NCBI GenBank assembly: GCA_029204225.1
Contig: CM055098.1
Coordinates: forward strand, 47,092,191-47,156,190
From: Diphasiastrum complanatum
Taxonomy: Eukaryota; Streptophyta; Lycopodiopsida; Lycopodiales; Lycopodiaceae
Reading direction: 5' to 3'
DNA: 64,000 nucleotides
Both the position numbers and the translations under genes were made by a program. Shown here piece by piece: positions 1-10,499 of this stretch. The first letter of the stretch is position 1; each line of letters starts with the position of its first letter. The notes under the pieces are model-generated. The model was given only the letters and a program-made list of their open reading frames with translations, ran no database searches and was not told the origin of the DNA.

Positions 1-1880
1 TTGGGTTTCACAAGGAGATGCCACCCTCCTCAAAGAACTGAGGCATCTTTCTATATCATGTTTTTTAATGCCATCACTTGTGGGTGGACTCCATAAGGAA
101 CATCTCCTTTGTTATGTTGGGTACTATCGTAGACATAATGTGTCGACTTGTTTTCTTTCAATCTACATGAATGTATTTTAATATACCTGGTCGTGTATGG
201 AGATTCTACAAGAAATGTCTTGATTTTTCCAGTGAATAGCACGTGTCATTCTAGTAATTGAAGTATATTTGTATATGTGGGCTGTTGTTTTTTTTTAAAA
301 GAAAGCCAAGGTAAAAGGACAGATAAGAGGGTAACAGCTTTAGATACCAGGTAAATCTGGTTGATTTTTATGAAGTTTACAGTTTTTCTACCTTGTAGGA
401 TATGTAAGTGATTGCGGTGACTTTTGATGGGCTCATGAAATGTAAAGGCTGTTGGTTCTTTATAGTGCTTCTCTTGTTTTCAAACTCTTCAGTTTTTGAA
501 AGTTTCTAAAGCAGATTTTGAGGTTTTTCCAAGCTATATCTAGGTTTGATTGTCCAGGCCTACATTTCAAACATTGTAGTATCTATCAAAGTTGAGCACC
601 AATATGATCAAGAAATATGGCAGATTGTTGGGCTTGTGGTGGTTCCACTGGACAGCTTGATAAGTTTCAGGTTTGATCATACCCAGACTTATACATTGCA
701 AACTTGTTCTTCATGGTGTGCAGCAGGTTTGTTTTGCATTTAGGTGTGTTTGATGATTTGAAATTTATGTTTCATTTGTATCTTGTTGTTCAAGCATGAA
801 GGAAATTTGGTTGTGAATCCTGTTTGGCTTGGAGCTGCTAGTTCTCTCTCCTAGAATGGTTGTGCTTGATGCAATAATTCATCGAAGCAAGCTTGATGCT
901 GAATTATGTCCTTGACACATGTATTGTCATTCCTTATAATTTAGTAGGTATTAGTGCAAAGCTGCTATCATTTCATCGATCATGTTGTTGATGTACAAAC
1001 CCCTAAAGTGCACCCTGATAACATTGCCAGAGAGACCACTTGTGTAGTTAGTCAGAGGGTTAGGCAGGCTTCAAAGCACATTTGCAATGAATCATATTTT
1101 TATTTTCAGCGTCAATACTGAGGACTAGGCATATATGAGATGAATTTGGCTCATTGCAGAGGATACCATACCGTGCATGCTTATCTAGCAATTATAGAAC
1201 CTACAATTTTTTGGAGATTTATATTATAACCATGGAATTACATGAGAAAGCAGTAAGCTGCTTCAAATTCATATTGGAGTAGTCACTAGGACTATGGGTT
1301 AACACATGGTTGTTAGCTCTTGCTCATTTTCTTTTTTACATTTTATGTCCGTATGTACCATGTGGAATTGAACTCCATACTCCATACCTTTAGCTGAGGA
1401 AAGGAGACATCCAACCAACATGAGCAAGTAAATGGAGATGGGCCCTTACGTGAGGGCCAATTTTCTCATTCATTATAGAATGTTTTGGCTTCTAGAAGTA
1501 TTTTTAGAATTTATGAGCCAATGGCCATTCTTGGATGCTCTAATTATACTTACTATAATTATGTATCCAAAGAAAGAAAATTGAGTGATCTCTAGTGATC
1601 TTTGAAATTTGTACTCTAGAGAATATTGAGAATTATAGTAAATAGTGCGCCATTCTTGCAAAAGTTTGTTTAAAATCTCACCCATTAAGGTTTTAGGGAC
1701 TCCATATGTAAACTAGAAATGCTAATGACATCCTATGTTTTGTCTTTGTTTGTGTATTTGAATGCTTTTGACATTTTGGTAATTTGAGCACAAGGTAAAA
1801 GTGCCACTTTGGACTAATAAATGAGTGAATCAATGTTGATTACCACAAAACTATAGTCAAGAAAAAGCTTTCATTGAGTC
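1..1880. other. Mostly unassigned DNA
   Basis: Apart from the exon-like stretch at 558-670, I see no coding region, LTR end or RNA gene here. Composition is AT-rich with T tracts (about 287-297). Short open frames in this interval lack recognisable domains and have no supporting neighbours. It could be intron or intergenic sequence of a plus-strand gene, but nothing proves this. Confidence 0.5.
558..670 (+). other. Candidate exon, weakly resembling a TM9SF/nonaspanin luminal segment
   Basis: A 113-nt open stretch is bordered by a canonical acceptor (TGTCCAG at 551-557) and donor (TTTCAG|GTTTG at 670/671). Read from 558 it encodes about 37 residues beginning AYISN, with VEHQYDQE and then IVGLVVVP. 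From memory, plant nonaspanins (TM9SF/TMN proteins of Golgi and endosomes) carry a short segment just before their first membrane helix with the order N..., DQE, IVG, V.P, which this loosely matches. I do not find the next exon (a KEW/ASRWD-type segment) downstream, so if the match is real this is an orphan exon or a gene with a large intron. A chance open stretch is equally possible. Confidence 0.22.
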
Positions 1881-1983
1881 GTTTGTGTGTGTGTGTGGGT
1901 GTGTGTGTGTGTTAAACTGCTTACAAATAATTGAACCAATCTTTGCATATCATCTCGTGAGTCTATAGGTGGCATAAGATGTT

Positions 1984-2020
<37 letters not shown>

Positions 2021-2105
2021 GTGTGCGCGCGCGAATGTTAAATTGCTTAGAAATAACTGAACCAATCTTTGCATATCATCTCGTAAGTCTATAGGTGGCA
2101 TAAGA
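1881..2105. repeat. Two TG microsatellites each followed by a 69-bp direct repeat
   Basis: An imperfect (TG)n run at about 1881-1910 precedes a 69-bp segment at 1911-1979. A second (TG)n/(GTGC) run at about 1984-2032 precedes a near copy at 2037-2105. The copies share the core ATCATCTCG and TCTATAGGTGGCATAAGA and differ at only a few positions. The whole microsatellite-plus-tail unit has been tandemly duplicated. The open frame through it on the minus strand is simple-sequence artefact. Confidence 0.9.
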
Positions 2106-2683
2106 AACATCAGTTGAGTTGAAATTTATCCACTTTTCTAAAATCAATAAAAGAAAAAGCTAAGTTTTTTGAGGGAATTTTCAAATAGGTGACTTGCAAT
2201 ATTACCTATTCAATACGCAACAATGTACGGTTGGAAAAATCTCCATTTTTATATTGTGCTCTAGTGGAAGTAACAAGTTGAATCTTATCTACAACATATT
2301 GCCAAGTTGAGTTGAGTGTACTCATTTGCATCCATCCACACAAACAACTACACATAACAAGGAGTTCATGTGGGAATTACAAGCTTCATACTCCTAGTTG
2401 TTATTCGTGTCACAATTTGAAGATAAGTCATCAAGAAATAATTTGTCAACAACTTCAAAATTAGGTATTATTGTTAGTATCATACAAATTGCTTATCTTA
2501 CTTAATCCATTAAAATTGCTAGTAAAGTGTATCATTGTGTTATTGTTTTTATTTTGAAACAAATAAGCAAATCAGGACATTCATGCAACTTCTTGTTATT
2601 CATAGTTTAACGTTTATCAAGACTAGTCCTTAGGAGTTTTAGAGCTATTTTTCTCTATAAAATTCAACTTCATATTCAATTAT

Positions 2684-2686
<3 letters not shown>

Positions 2687-2776
<90 letters not shown>
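2687..2776. repeat. (TC)45 microsatellite
   Basis: Uninterrupted TC dinucleotides for 90 bp. They lie just beyond the truncated 3' side of the minus-strand copia gag at 2939-3634. Confidence 0.97.
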
Positions 2777-2779
<3 letters not shown>

Positions 2780-2938
2780 TTCTTCTATATCTTAAGATAC
2801 CTCCCTACGTCGAATCATGCCAAAAAAAAGCTTCTAGTTTAAAGGTCCTAGACTAATACCACCCCTAACCTCTACTTTACTTTTCAAATTTCCCACCAAT
2901 TTTTGATAGATAAGCTCTAAGTTGGTTTTAAGCTAAGC

Positions 2939-3634
2939 TTAAACGAACGGATAGGATTGTTGTTGCTGCACTTGATTCTTGCCCTTGGAATAGTCTTTCT
3001 TCTTGGTGTATAGAGCCATGAATTTGTCTTTGATGGACAAGCTGCTAGTCTTTCTCCGTATTTCTTCTTGAAGAAGATGACCGATCACCTTTTGAAGGGT
3101 GAGGTCCGGTTGTGTGGAGATCATTACTACAAAGTGCTCATAGGACTTTGGAAGAGAAGGAAGCAAGGTCATAACGGCATCATCATCTTGAATAGAACAT
3201 CCTACAGCTGATAACTGATCTAACAAGGATTTGAAGTTGTTGATGTGAGACGTGATGGCAGTAGAATCAGCATACTAAGAGTAAAGAACTTCCTTAAGAT
3301 GTAATCTCGTGGTTACATCGTGAGTCTCATAAAGACTTGATAACAAGTCCAGTACTTCCTTAGAGGTTTTGCACGTGGTAACATGAGATATTTGGGAGTC
3401 AGCCCGATTGAGTGTGATACATGCTAGGGCCTTCTAATATTTGATCCTCTAGGCCTTTGCTTGATCACCATCTTCTGGTTTCAGGTCTGCACCTTCTACG
3501 ACATCCCAAAGATCTCTATCTATCAGCGTCATTTTAAGTTTTAACTTTTAAATATAGAAGTTAGAACCATTGAACTTGTCAATGACTCTAGCTTCACTGA
3601 GTGATGAAGATGAAGAGCTACCTATATGAGACAT
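2939..3634 (-). pseudogene. Ty1/copia gag fragment (broken)
   Basis: Capsid-type gag (UBN2/retrotransposon gag) of a copia element, which would package element RNA in virus-like particles. The ATG is at 3634 and the product begins MSHIGSSSSS, the usual serine-rich start. Residues typical of the family follow: a KLKLKM segment, LWDVVEG, then LLSSLYE, LLDQL, TLLPSLPKSYE and LTLQKVIGHLLQEE. Stop codons interrupt the first half; the second half is open from about 3226 to 2939. The reading ends in a poly-Gln stretch before the zinc knuckle, so the element is truncated there. The same gag family occurs at 63534-64000 and, more divergent, at 45960-46753. Confidence 0.85.
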
Positions 3635-3681
3635 GATAACAGTACACAAATAGAACAAACTTAATCTCTCGGTTTATTTGA

Positions 3682-3699
3682 GCTATGTTCTGGTACCAA
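3682..3699 (-). other. Copia primer-binding site (degenerate)
   Basis: On the minus strand TTGGTACCAGAACATAGC lies 2-3 bases inside the LTR end and about 50 bp before the gag ATG. It resembles the plant copia site TGGTATCAGAGC, complementary to initiator Met-tRNA, with several changes. Confidence 0.65.
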
Positions 3700-3701
3700 T
3701 T

Positions 3702-4456
3702 TGATGGGGCAAGGGAGATAGAAGAGCACAAATGGAGAAGGGAGCAGAAATATTGCAGAACAACTCTCCCATTCTAATTGGCTGCTAGGTGCAAAAACAG
3801 TCTAATAGACAACTTATGATAGATATAATCACAGCTTTAAGTGTTCTAATTGCCCAACAGGATGTTAAAAAAATAATTCATACTCTAAAATACGAGTACA
3901 ATCCACCGAAAAGATTGAAATCAGATTCAACGTGAAGTATAGTTTTGAAATAAATGGAAGAGCAGTATGATAACGCGAGTTCCTCAGCCGTTAAAGACAG
4001 TCATCGTCTGATTAGAAACTGAGGAGTTGTAGACGTCCATGTTCTGATCAGAGTGAGTAAACAAGCGCGATCAGACAGCAATGAAAGTGCATTCAATCAC
4101 AACAAGCATTCTCATCTATGTTGTACACAGATAAAAACAAGCTACTGTTATATTACACATAAGCACAATACAAAATAGCAATTACAACCAAAATTGACGG
4201 CGTAATTGGGAGGCTCAAATAATGCGTCTCATGGACGGAGCAACCCGTAATCTATGCTTGGATGATCTATTTTCTGAATTACCTCTGATATCCAAGTTCT
4301 CACGTCCTAGAATAGATTTGCATCCGACGACGTGCAATCAACAATTACATATGAGACTGTAACCAACAACAGATCTGATAGTTCTTAAACTTTCAAAGAT
4401 TTTACATCTACGAGTGTGGATTTTACATCTGACGAGTGTGGATTCTACATCCAACA
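3702..4456 (-). repeat. 5' LTR of the copia element at 2939-3634
   Basis: Read on the minus strand this 755-bp segment starts TGTTGGATGTAG and ends TTGCCCCATCA, the standard TG...CA borders. It is followed directly by the degenerate primer site and then gag. Inside, near 4399-4443, two copies of a GAGTGTGGATTYTACATC motif occur in tandem. The second LTR is not in the window. The outer border is inferred from the TGTTGG start rather than from a duplicated target site. Confidence 0.6.
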
Positions 4457-4592
4457 TTGTCACTCAAGTTACACCCGATGAGCTTCTACTCAGATCCGAC
4501 AGACCCATTCTAAATCTAATTATATTCTAAGGTACTGTCAACCAAATATTACAAAAAATCAAAACAAAAAGAGTTGAATCAGACCAGTTCTC

Positions 4593-5065
4593 ATGGCCAA
4601 TATACCTGAAGAACTTCTGAATGAGATCACACCGAGCGATAATCCAAATGATGAGAACAAATCTTATCGTCTTAGATCTCAGGTGAATCAAGACCCTAGG
4701 CCATCTAGATGGAGGCCTAATCAATTTTACAACTCTGACGATCAACATTTTCAACATGCAGCTAATCATATAGCAAGCTTTAATAAACAAACACACCGAG
4801 GTTAGAACTACCAAAGTTCGACGATAATTTGGACCCTCATAGATTTTTACAAATCTTTGAGAATGCATGTGAAGTATATGGTGAATATATGGATAATGCA
4901 AAAGTCCAACTATTTTCAACGACCATGGTTTATAAAGCATGAGAGTGGTTTTTTAAGCTCGATCGTGATGATAGACAAGATTGGTTAGAACTGAAAGAGT
5001 CTTTTATTAAGCAATTACAACCTTTTAGACTCACTGAGAGCCCATTCGTACGACTTAGTAACATA
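4593..5065 (+). pseudogene. Ty3/gypsy gag fragment
   Basis: The ATG at 4593 opens a product beginning MANIPEELLNE. After a frame change near 4802 come capsid signatures: LPKFDDNLDPHRFL, FENACEVYG, KVQLFSTT and DWLELKESFIKQ. This is the pattern of the retrotransposon gag domain of gypsy elements (LPKF.G...PE.FL, then W...L...F...F). One in-frame stop (TAAAGCATGA region, 4935-4941) replaces the usual A.W junction. It breaks off at an A tract (5067-5079) where copia RNase H sequence starts. It is the only gypsy-type capsid gene I can see in the window. Confidence 0.75.
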
Positions 5066-5078
5066 AAAAAAAAAAAAG

Positions 5079-5239
5079 ATGAAACGTCCATCTATTGTGA
5101 CAACCAAAGCACAAGGGTAATTCTTTTGGTTTACTACATGATAGAGTTACAGGCAGCAAATTACTTCACTAAGGAGCACCACCTCGAATTTAATAATCAG
5201 CTGAATCTGAAGATAAAAAATTTTCAAGATCCACAATAA
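5079..5239 (+). pseudogene. Ty1/copia RNase H C-terminal tail and polypurine tract
   Basis: Reads TSIYCDNQST, then, with sequence missing, LQAANYFTK...EHHLEFNNQLNLK and a stop at 5237-5239. This matches the end of copia RNase H (catalytic CDNQS, then ADYFTKAL and the LGLV-like tail). The polypurine tract AAGGGGGAG (5238-5246) follows immediately and primes plus-strand DNA synthesis. The middle of the domain is deleted. A close relative on the opposite strand is at 56045-56215. Confidence 0.8.
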
Positions 5240-5246
5240 GGGGGAG

Positions 5247-6110
5247 TGTTGGATTTCAATGCTCAGGCTCAAATCATTTGGTAATGAGCATCCTGAAAAA
5301 CTCTGTGTATACTTATTCTTGAAAAACACAAAAAAAAATTATGAAGGCTCGAGTTTCCAACAAAGGATTGAAAAATTCAGGACCAAATTTTTCCGACCCA
5401 AGCCTATTTTTTGACCCAATGTTATTCTTGTCAAAGAGAGATTTTTCGACCCTTGGTAAGGTCGGATTAGTTCTAATTTTTTCGATTCTGGATCCTCGGA
5501 TCGGATCGGGTCTAATTTTTCCGAGCATCTTCGACCCTAGATCGGATCGGATTGGGTCTAAATTTTTTGGATGTCTTTGATTCTGGATCAGATCAGGTCT
5601 AATAAATCCGACCCTTTGTATAAAATCCAACCCCTTGTACTGTCAACTCGAAAATCCGACCCACGTCGCGACGTTGACAATCCGCCTACTTCTATACATA
5701 ACTCACTGACAAAAACGACGGCTACCTACTATAGGACAAATGTAGTTAATCAACTAGATAATGTTAGCTTTCAATGTACTGATCAACTGACTTCCAATCA
5801 TCAAGAAAGATCTACATTGGAGTCAATGCACTGATCAAGCTGTCATCCTACATGCATTTTGTTGTAATAAGTTAAGTTAAGTTTTCAAGTTTTACGCAAT
5901 CAGTTAGTGATCAACAAACTCAATTGAAGCAATTTTGTGCCTACAATTTTTGTGCCCACCTTCATGCATTGTACGTATGTTTCTAATATCAATCCGAGTT
6001 CACTTTTGTTCCACTACTGTTTTTGTTCTATTGCGCATTGTAATATCTAATCCATCTTGAACTCGATCTTTATTGGTAATTGCCGCATTTCTAATCCACA
6101 CTTGCTCACC
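5247..6110 (+). repeat. 3' LTR (end uncertain) with internal GATCGG subrepeats
   Basis: Begins TGTTGGATTTCAATGCTCAGG directly after the polypurine tract. A related LTR start is found on the minus strand at 45645 and, more distantly, at 56034; all share a TGAGCATCCT.AAAA block. Inside, near 5500-5600, GATCGGATCGG-like words recur and open both strands, giving spurious ORFs. The downstream end is not clear; plus-strand gypsy integrase sequence begins near 6165. Confidence 0.6.
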
Positions 6111-6164
6111 ATTTCCGTTGTAAGTATCGATTTTCTTTGATTTTCGATGTATACATCCTCAAAG

Positions 6165-6325
6165 GTCCATCCTGGAAAATTGAAATTTCGTAGCCAAGGT
6201 CCTTATGTTGTTAAAAAAAATCTTTACAAATGGTGTTGTACAATTAGAAATATTAGAAGGCATACCCCTAGATACATTGGTTACTGGCAGCCGACTACGG
6301 AGGTACTATGAGGATACCTTTACGA
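6165..6325 (+). pseudogene. Ty3/gypsy integrase C-terminal fragment
   Basis: Plus-strand reading gives KLKFRSQGPYVV, then GVVQLEILEG and GSRLRRYYED, with a frame break in between. This is the SH3-like C-terminal end of gypsy integrase (pattern KL...GPY.V......G...L....G......NG..LK.Y). It is on the opposite strand to the gypsy pol at 6430-9297, so it belongs to another insertion. Equivalent segments occur at 14037-14255 (-) and about 35640-35780 (-). Confidence 0.7.
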
Positions 6326-6429
6326 TAAGCCCTATGTAAAATGTACTTCCATCTTTACCTTCCATTTTTTTCAATTTTTCCTTTCAATTTTTTTCACCTA
6401 ATCATATCAAGTCATGTTTCAAATAGTTT

Positions 6430-9297
6430 CGTCAATGTAAAGAGTTGATTCTAAACTTGGTTTTGATAAGCACTATCGTCACACAAGTCAGTGGCATAAG
6501 CTAAACTGACGCGTAGAGAAGGAACTAAAAACTCTATTGGCATAACAGCTTCTTGGTCATATACCAACTCAAATGGTGTTTTCCAACCCGTGGCTCACTT
6601 CAGCATTGTTCGATATGCCCAGATAGTAGAGAATAACTTCATTTCCCAGTCTGATTGACTTGTTTCTACTATCTTGGTTAAGACTCTACAAATCATTTTA
6701 CTCATAGATTCAGCTAATCCATTACATCTAGGATCGTACGGGGTGCTCTTTCGGTGTATAGCGAAGTAATGAGTCAGTAAACTATTGATTACTTCATTAA
6801 GGAACTGAGAATCTCGATCACTAACAAGCACTATTGGACAGTCAAATCAAGTGATAATGTTTTCATAGAGGAAGTGTGCTACATATTTTGCATCTGCTTT
6901 GCGCGTTGCTCTAGCCTCTATCCATTTTGTCGCATAGTTGGTGACAATCAAGATGTATCGAGATTGTGTGCCACGTGCTGTTGGACTAATAGGTCCAACA
7001 AAATCAATACCTCATTTGTGAGATGCTTGACTTTCAAGCATTGGAGTAAGGAAATTGTGGTCAGCTTTTTTGGTATTCTTTGCGCATTGACAAATGTTGC
7101 AAACTTTTACATAAGCATGGGTGTCTTTGAATAAGGTTGGCCACCAAAATCTGGCGAGAAGAACTGCCCTAGTTGTAGCATCGGAGGAGAAATGTCCACC
7201 CCCAATACCTTTGTGTTTCAAGGCAATAATCTAGCGGACTGTAGATTCATGTGCACAATGTCGTGTAATACCGTCAACACCTAACTTATATAGTTATCTC
7301 GCAATAAGATGATATGGCAAGGATTTCATAATAAGTTTTATTTTTTGCGGTTTTGTCAACAAAGCATCTATTTCCATAGTGACTAGATATCCAGTGATAT
7401 CATTTGCCCATACCAGAGTCACATCTATATAAAATAGACATGTATCTGGTAACTCATCGTTTATTGGCTCATCAGATGCTTCAACATTAGATAATCATGA
7501 ATGATGATCAGCCAAAAAATGTTGTGATCCCTTTTGAATGACAACTCGAAAGTTGAATTCTAAAAGAATCAACAGCCATCGTGCAATTCGTCCTGTTTTG
7601 CATGGTGTATTCAAGAGATAAAGAAGAGCATGATGGTCGGTATAAAAGACAAAAATCTGGCCTAGCAAATAATGTCAAGATCCTATAATAGTTAGCGTGA
7701 CCCATGAAAATGTAGACTCAGTGGATCGTTCCTAGTGGTGGCAGATCGACAATGATCTTTATCTTTGACAGGTCTGTGGCAATCCCATGTCTGGATACTA
7801 TATGGCCAAGGATTAGGCCATGTGTCACCAAAAACTGACACTTTTCTGGATTCAGGGATATCTGATACTCGCGTCATTCCTTTAGCACTTTTTTGAGATT
7901 GGATAAGTGCTCGGAGTTAGGTCCATGCACGCATAGATCATCCAAGAAAATCTCCAGAAATCTTTGCAAATACTCTTTGAATGCCGCCTGCATAACTCTT
8001 TGAAAGGTACTTGGGGCATTGCAAAGTCCAAACGACATCACCTTGTAGCCATAGGTTCTCCATTTTGTGGCAAATGTTGGCTTGTGCTGATCTTGCGGTG
8101 CTATCTTCACCTGATTGTAGCCATTGAAGCTATCCAGGAAACTGTAGGCTTCTGCTCCTGCTACCCGGTCTAGGACACTTTTCATAGATGGTAAGGGAAA
8201 ATGATCCTTCTTGGTGACTGCATTTAACGCTTTCAGGTTCACACAGATCCACATCTTGCCATTCTTCCTTAATACCATGACTATTGGCGACACCCATTCC
8301 GTGTGCTCGATTTCATAGATGAAATTAGCATCTAGCAATTTCTACAACTCTTGCTTGATCAGCTCTGTATAATTTGGGTTGCAGCGATAGTAACAACTCA
8401 CCTTGGGGACTACTCCATCCACCAAGGGTATAATATGCTAGACTACTGTTGGTGGAATACCCTTCATATCACTATAATTACAAGCATTGAGCTGCAACAT
8501 CATAATTACTATGTCGTCTAAAGTATAGTTCTTGAAGGTTTCTGTTATCTCGTGAACTGGCATTCGGCAATATTCCTCTTTCAGCATATTGATCTTAACC
8601 CGACTCGTAATCTTTGGATTATCAATCATCTGTGAAGAAGATGATGTTGCGTCTGGGTCCATTCGGATTGACTTCAAGGATTCCAACACCTTCTTTTTTC
8701 TCTTTCTGCTCATGTAGTTGGGTTCATCCTTGTTGTCCTTCTTCAGAACTGGCATGACATTCACCTCATGATTGCAAATATCAACATCCACCGTGGCTAT
8801 TGCCTCCTCTGACAGATCACTCCATCGGATCACCTGGTTGTAACATTGTCTCAATTGATTCTTTCTGTTGGCAGGTGCCTTGGGTGGATCTATCTTGGAG
8901 ACTTTAGCCATTTGGATTTCTGTGGTGGTTGAGCTGGTACTTTCTTAGTTTCATAACAATCTGGGTCCATATGTTGCAGGACCTGCTCATCAGTCAGCTC
9001 AGTCTCCTTGTTGTACGTAAAAGCATGTTGCCAAGGAACTAAATCATCGTGAACAGGGTTCTCAATAGCTTTCGGTGATAGGCATGCAACATTGATCATG
9101 TTCACCCCAAAAGTGATTGGTGTGTCCAACGTGTAGCACTTGGGTGAAGATGTGCTGGGTTCTGGATCCGAATCATGTTGACAAGCATGCCCAACCATAT
9201 AGTCAACAATTGTCAGTGCGTCCGTCCATCTCATGATATTCGTTTCAGAATCGTAATGACCTCCCCTGGCTTGCCTTGGGCGATCAATCGTATGATC
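6430..9297 (-). pseudogene. Ty3/gypsy pol fragment (pre-RT, RT, RNase H, integrase)
   Basis: Minus-strand order: a pre-RT segment (9297 to about 8440) with HYDSE, TLDTPITFGVN and ELTDEQVLQHMDP; RT (about 8400-7690) with IYEIEHTEWVSP, GYNQVKIAP, FGLCNAPSTFQRVM and active-site FLDD in place of the usual YLDD; a truncated RNase H (about 7670-7400) with FYTDHHALLYL; an HHCC zinc finger (7221-7012, C..C at ICQC); and integrase with D (GIDFVGPI), D (VSDRDSQF) and E (LAESMSK), 35 residues between the last two. RNase H lacks its first part: the sequence jumps from GHANYYRIL to FYTD near 7660. Several stops and shifts break it. It is closest in order and wording to the complete element at 9571-18522. 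Both ends are truncated, so no LTRs are assigned. Confidence 0.85.
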
Positions 9298-9565
9298 TGA
9301 AGAAACAAAACGTTTCTATTACTAAAGCTTTGTTAGCTTTCAGCCCTCAGTTTGACAAAAAGACACGAAGCAAAAGGTAGCATTAGAATGCTTTGCCATT
9401 TCTAGCTTTTGTAGCTTGTTGTGCAAAGATCTTAGCCAGAACATTTGGGATCTTAGATCCATTCAAGATCCACTTTTTTCACATGGTATCAGAGCAAGCT
9501 GGCCCTATTTTTAGTAAGGTTTTCATTTATGGTGATATTTGGATGTTTGATCAAGTTCTAGCATG
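9297..9565 (+). pseudogene. Copia RNase H tail plus primer-site region (left remnant of the host copia)
   Basis: From 9297 the plus strand reads ...SITKALLAFSP, the same tail as at 20480-20520 (SVYKALLAFSP) in the copia remnant to the right of the gypsy insertion. Further on, TTTTCACA|TGGTATCAGAGCAAGC at about 9482-9499 is a near-perfect copia LTR end plus initiator-Met primer site. The stretch to 9570 is then leader sequence cut by the gypsy element. How an RNase H tail comes to precede a primer site so closely is unclear; a deleted or recombined tandem element is the simplest explanation. Confidence 0.6.
9486..9497 (+). other. Copia primer-binding site
   Basis: TGGTATCAGAGC, the standard plant copia site complementary to the 3' end of initiator Met-tRNA, preceded by CACA as expected for an LTR end. 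Confidence 0.8.
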
Positions 9566-9570
9566 ATTAT
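9566..9570. repeat. Target site duplication ATTAT (left; right copy 18523-18527)
   Basis: ATTAT abuts TGTAGTGGG on the left and follows CCAACA on the right. Five bases is the usual length for gypsy integrase. It fixes the element borders. Confidence 0.92.
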
Positions 9571-10295
9571 TGTAGTGGGTTTCTTTCCTGCCTAACCTCA
9601 ATCCAAGATCTAATCAACCTAGCATCAAAGAGACAAAGTTAGTTGTCACGCGTAGATTCGTTCCCATGAGAGCGATAGTATAGTTCAGATTTCAGCATGA
9701 ATCGAAGATCCACATCTAACTCTAACATCCATTAAACCTAAGCATTAACACTCCATCCAATAACATTAGCTCTTTCTCTCTCTCCCTTTCTCCCTCATAA
9801 AAAGTATAATAACATGCAATCCCAATAACAATCAGATCTAACAATTAGCAAAATCCAAAATAAGCATGAGAGATAGAGGAAAATTGATAGAGAGCAAGGA
9901 CATTCGTCAATCCATTTTTCAAGAGAACCAATTTGCTTTATTGGAATGAGGAAATGAACATCTGTAGGAACTCAAGTTGGTCCCTTTTTATAGTAGAGAG
10001 GAGGACACTGGCCTCTGAATCCTATTGGTCCATTTCGGCCTCCCTAATTATTCAAATTTAAAAAAGAGTGGGAACCATCCAAATTGGAGGGAAACCCAAC
10101 TTTATTCACTAACTTGACATGTAGGCCCTGCAACATTAAAAGTCTCGTAAAAAGGCCTGAAGTCCTTTTATTGACTTTCTAATCAATCAAATCTCTATGT
10201 GATCATGGGGTTGGACTTAGACACGCAAGGTGCCAAATCCCTCTCACTTATTAGCTAGGGTTAGGGTTGACTTGGGATCTGCAAACCCTCCAACA
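9571..10295 (-). repeat. Left (3') LTR of the gypsy element
   Basis: 725 bp, starting TGTAGTGGGTTTC and ending CCTCCAACA on the plus strand. It lacks a stretch of roughly 20-25 bases (the GATCCACAATGAATATAGC region) present in the right LTR and has scattered substitutions. A TATA-type promoter lies on the minus strand at 9981-9992. Confidence 0.93.
9981..9992 (-). promoter_or_regulatory. LTR TATA box (left copy)
   Basis: Minus strand reads TATAAAAAGGGA. The same box is at 18208-18219 in the right LTR, the copy that would drive the element transcript. Confidence 0.7.
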
Positions 10296-10297
10296 GT

Positions 10298-10309
10298 ATC
10301 CCCCACCAA
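10298..10309 (-). other. Polypurine tract of the gypsy element
   Basis: On the minus strand GGTGGGGGATAC lies just upstream of the left LTR start (TGTTGGAGGG). It is the expected position for the plus-strand primer. Confidence 0.65.
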
Positions 10310-10499
10310 AACTGGTGGCGGTCCCACGACACCTGCGAGATGTAGTTACTGAGGACTTTTATTGGCTTCGCAACGAATCTTTATTAGGTGATACTGCACC
10401 TTCTCCATAAAGTCGAGTCGGGCAGTGTTAAAATCCAAATTATGCGACAAAAAACAACGATGAGCTTCGACAATCCACATGGAAGTTGTCCATGACGTG

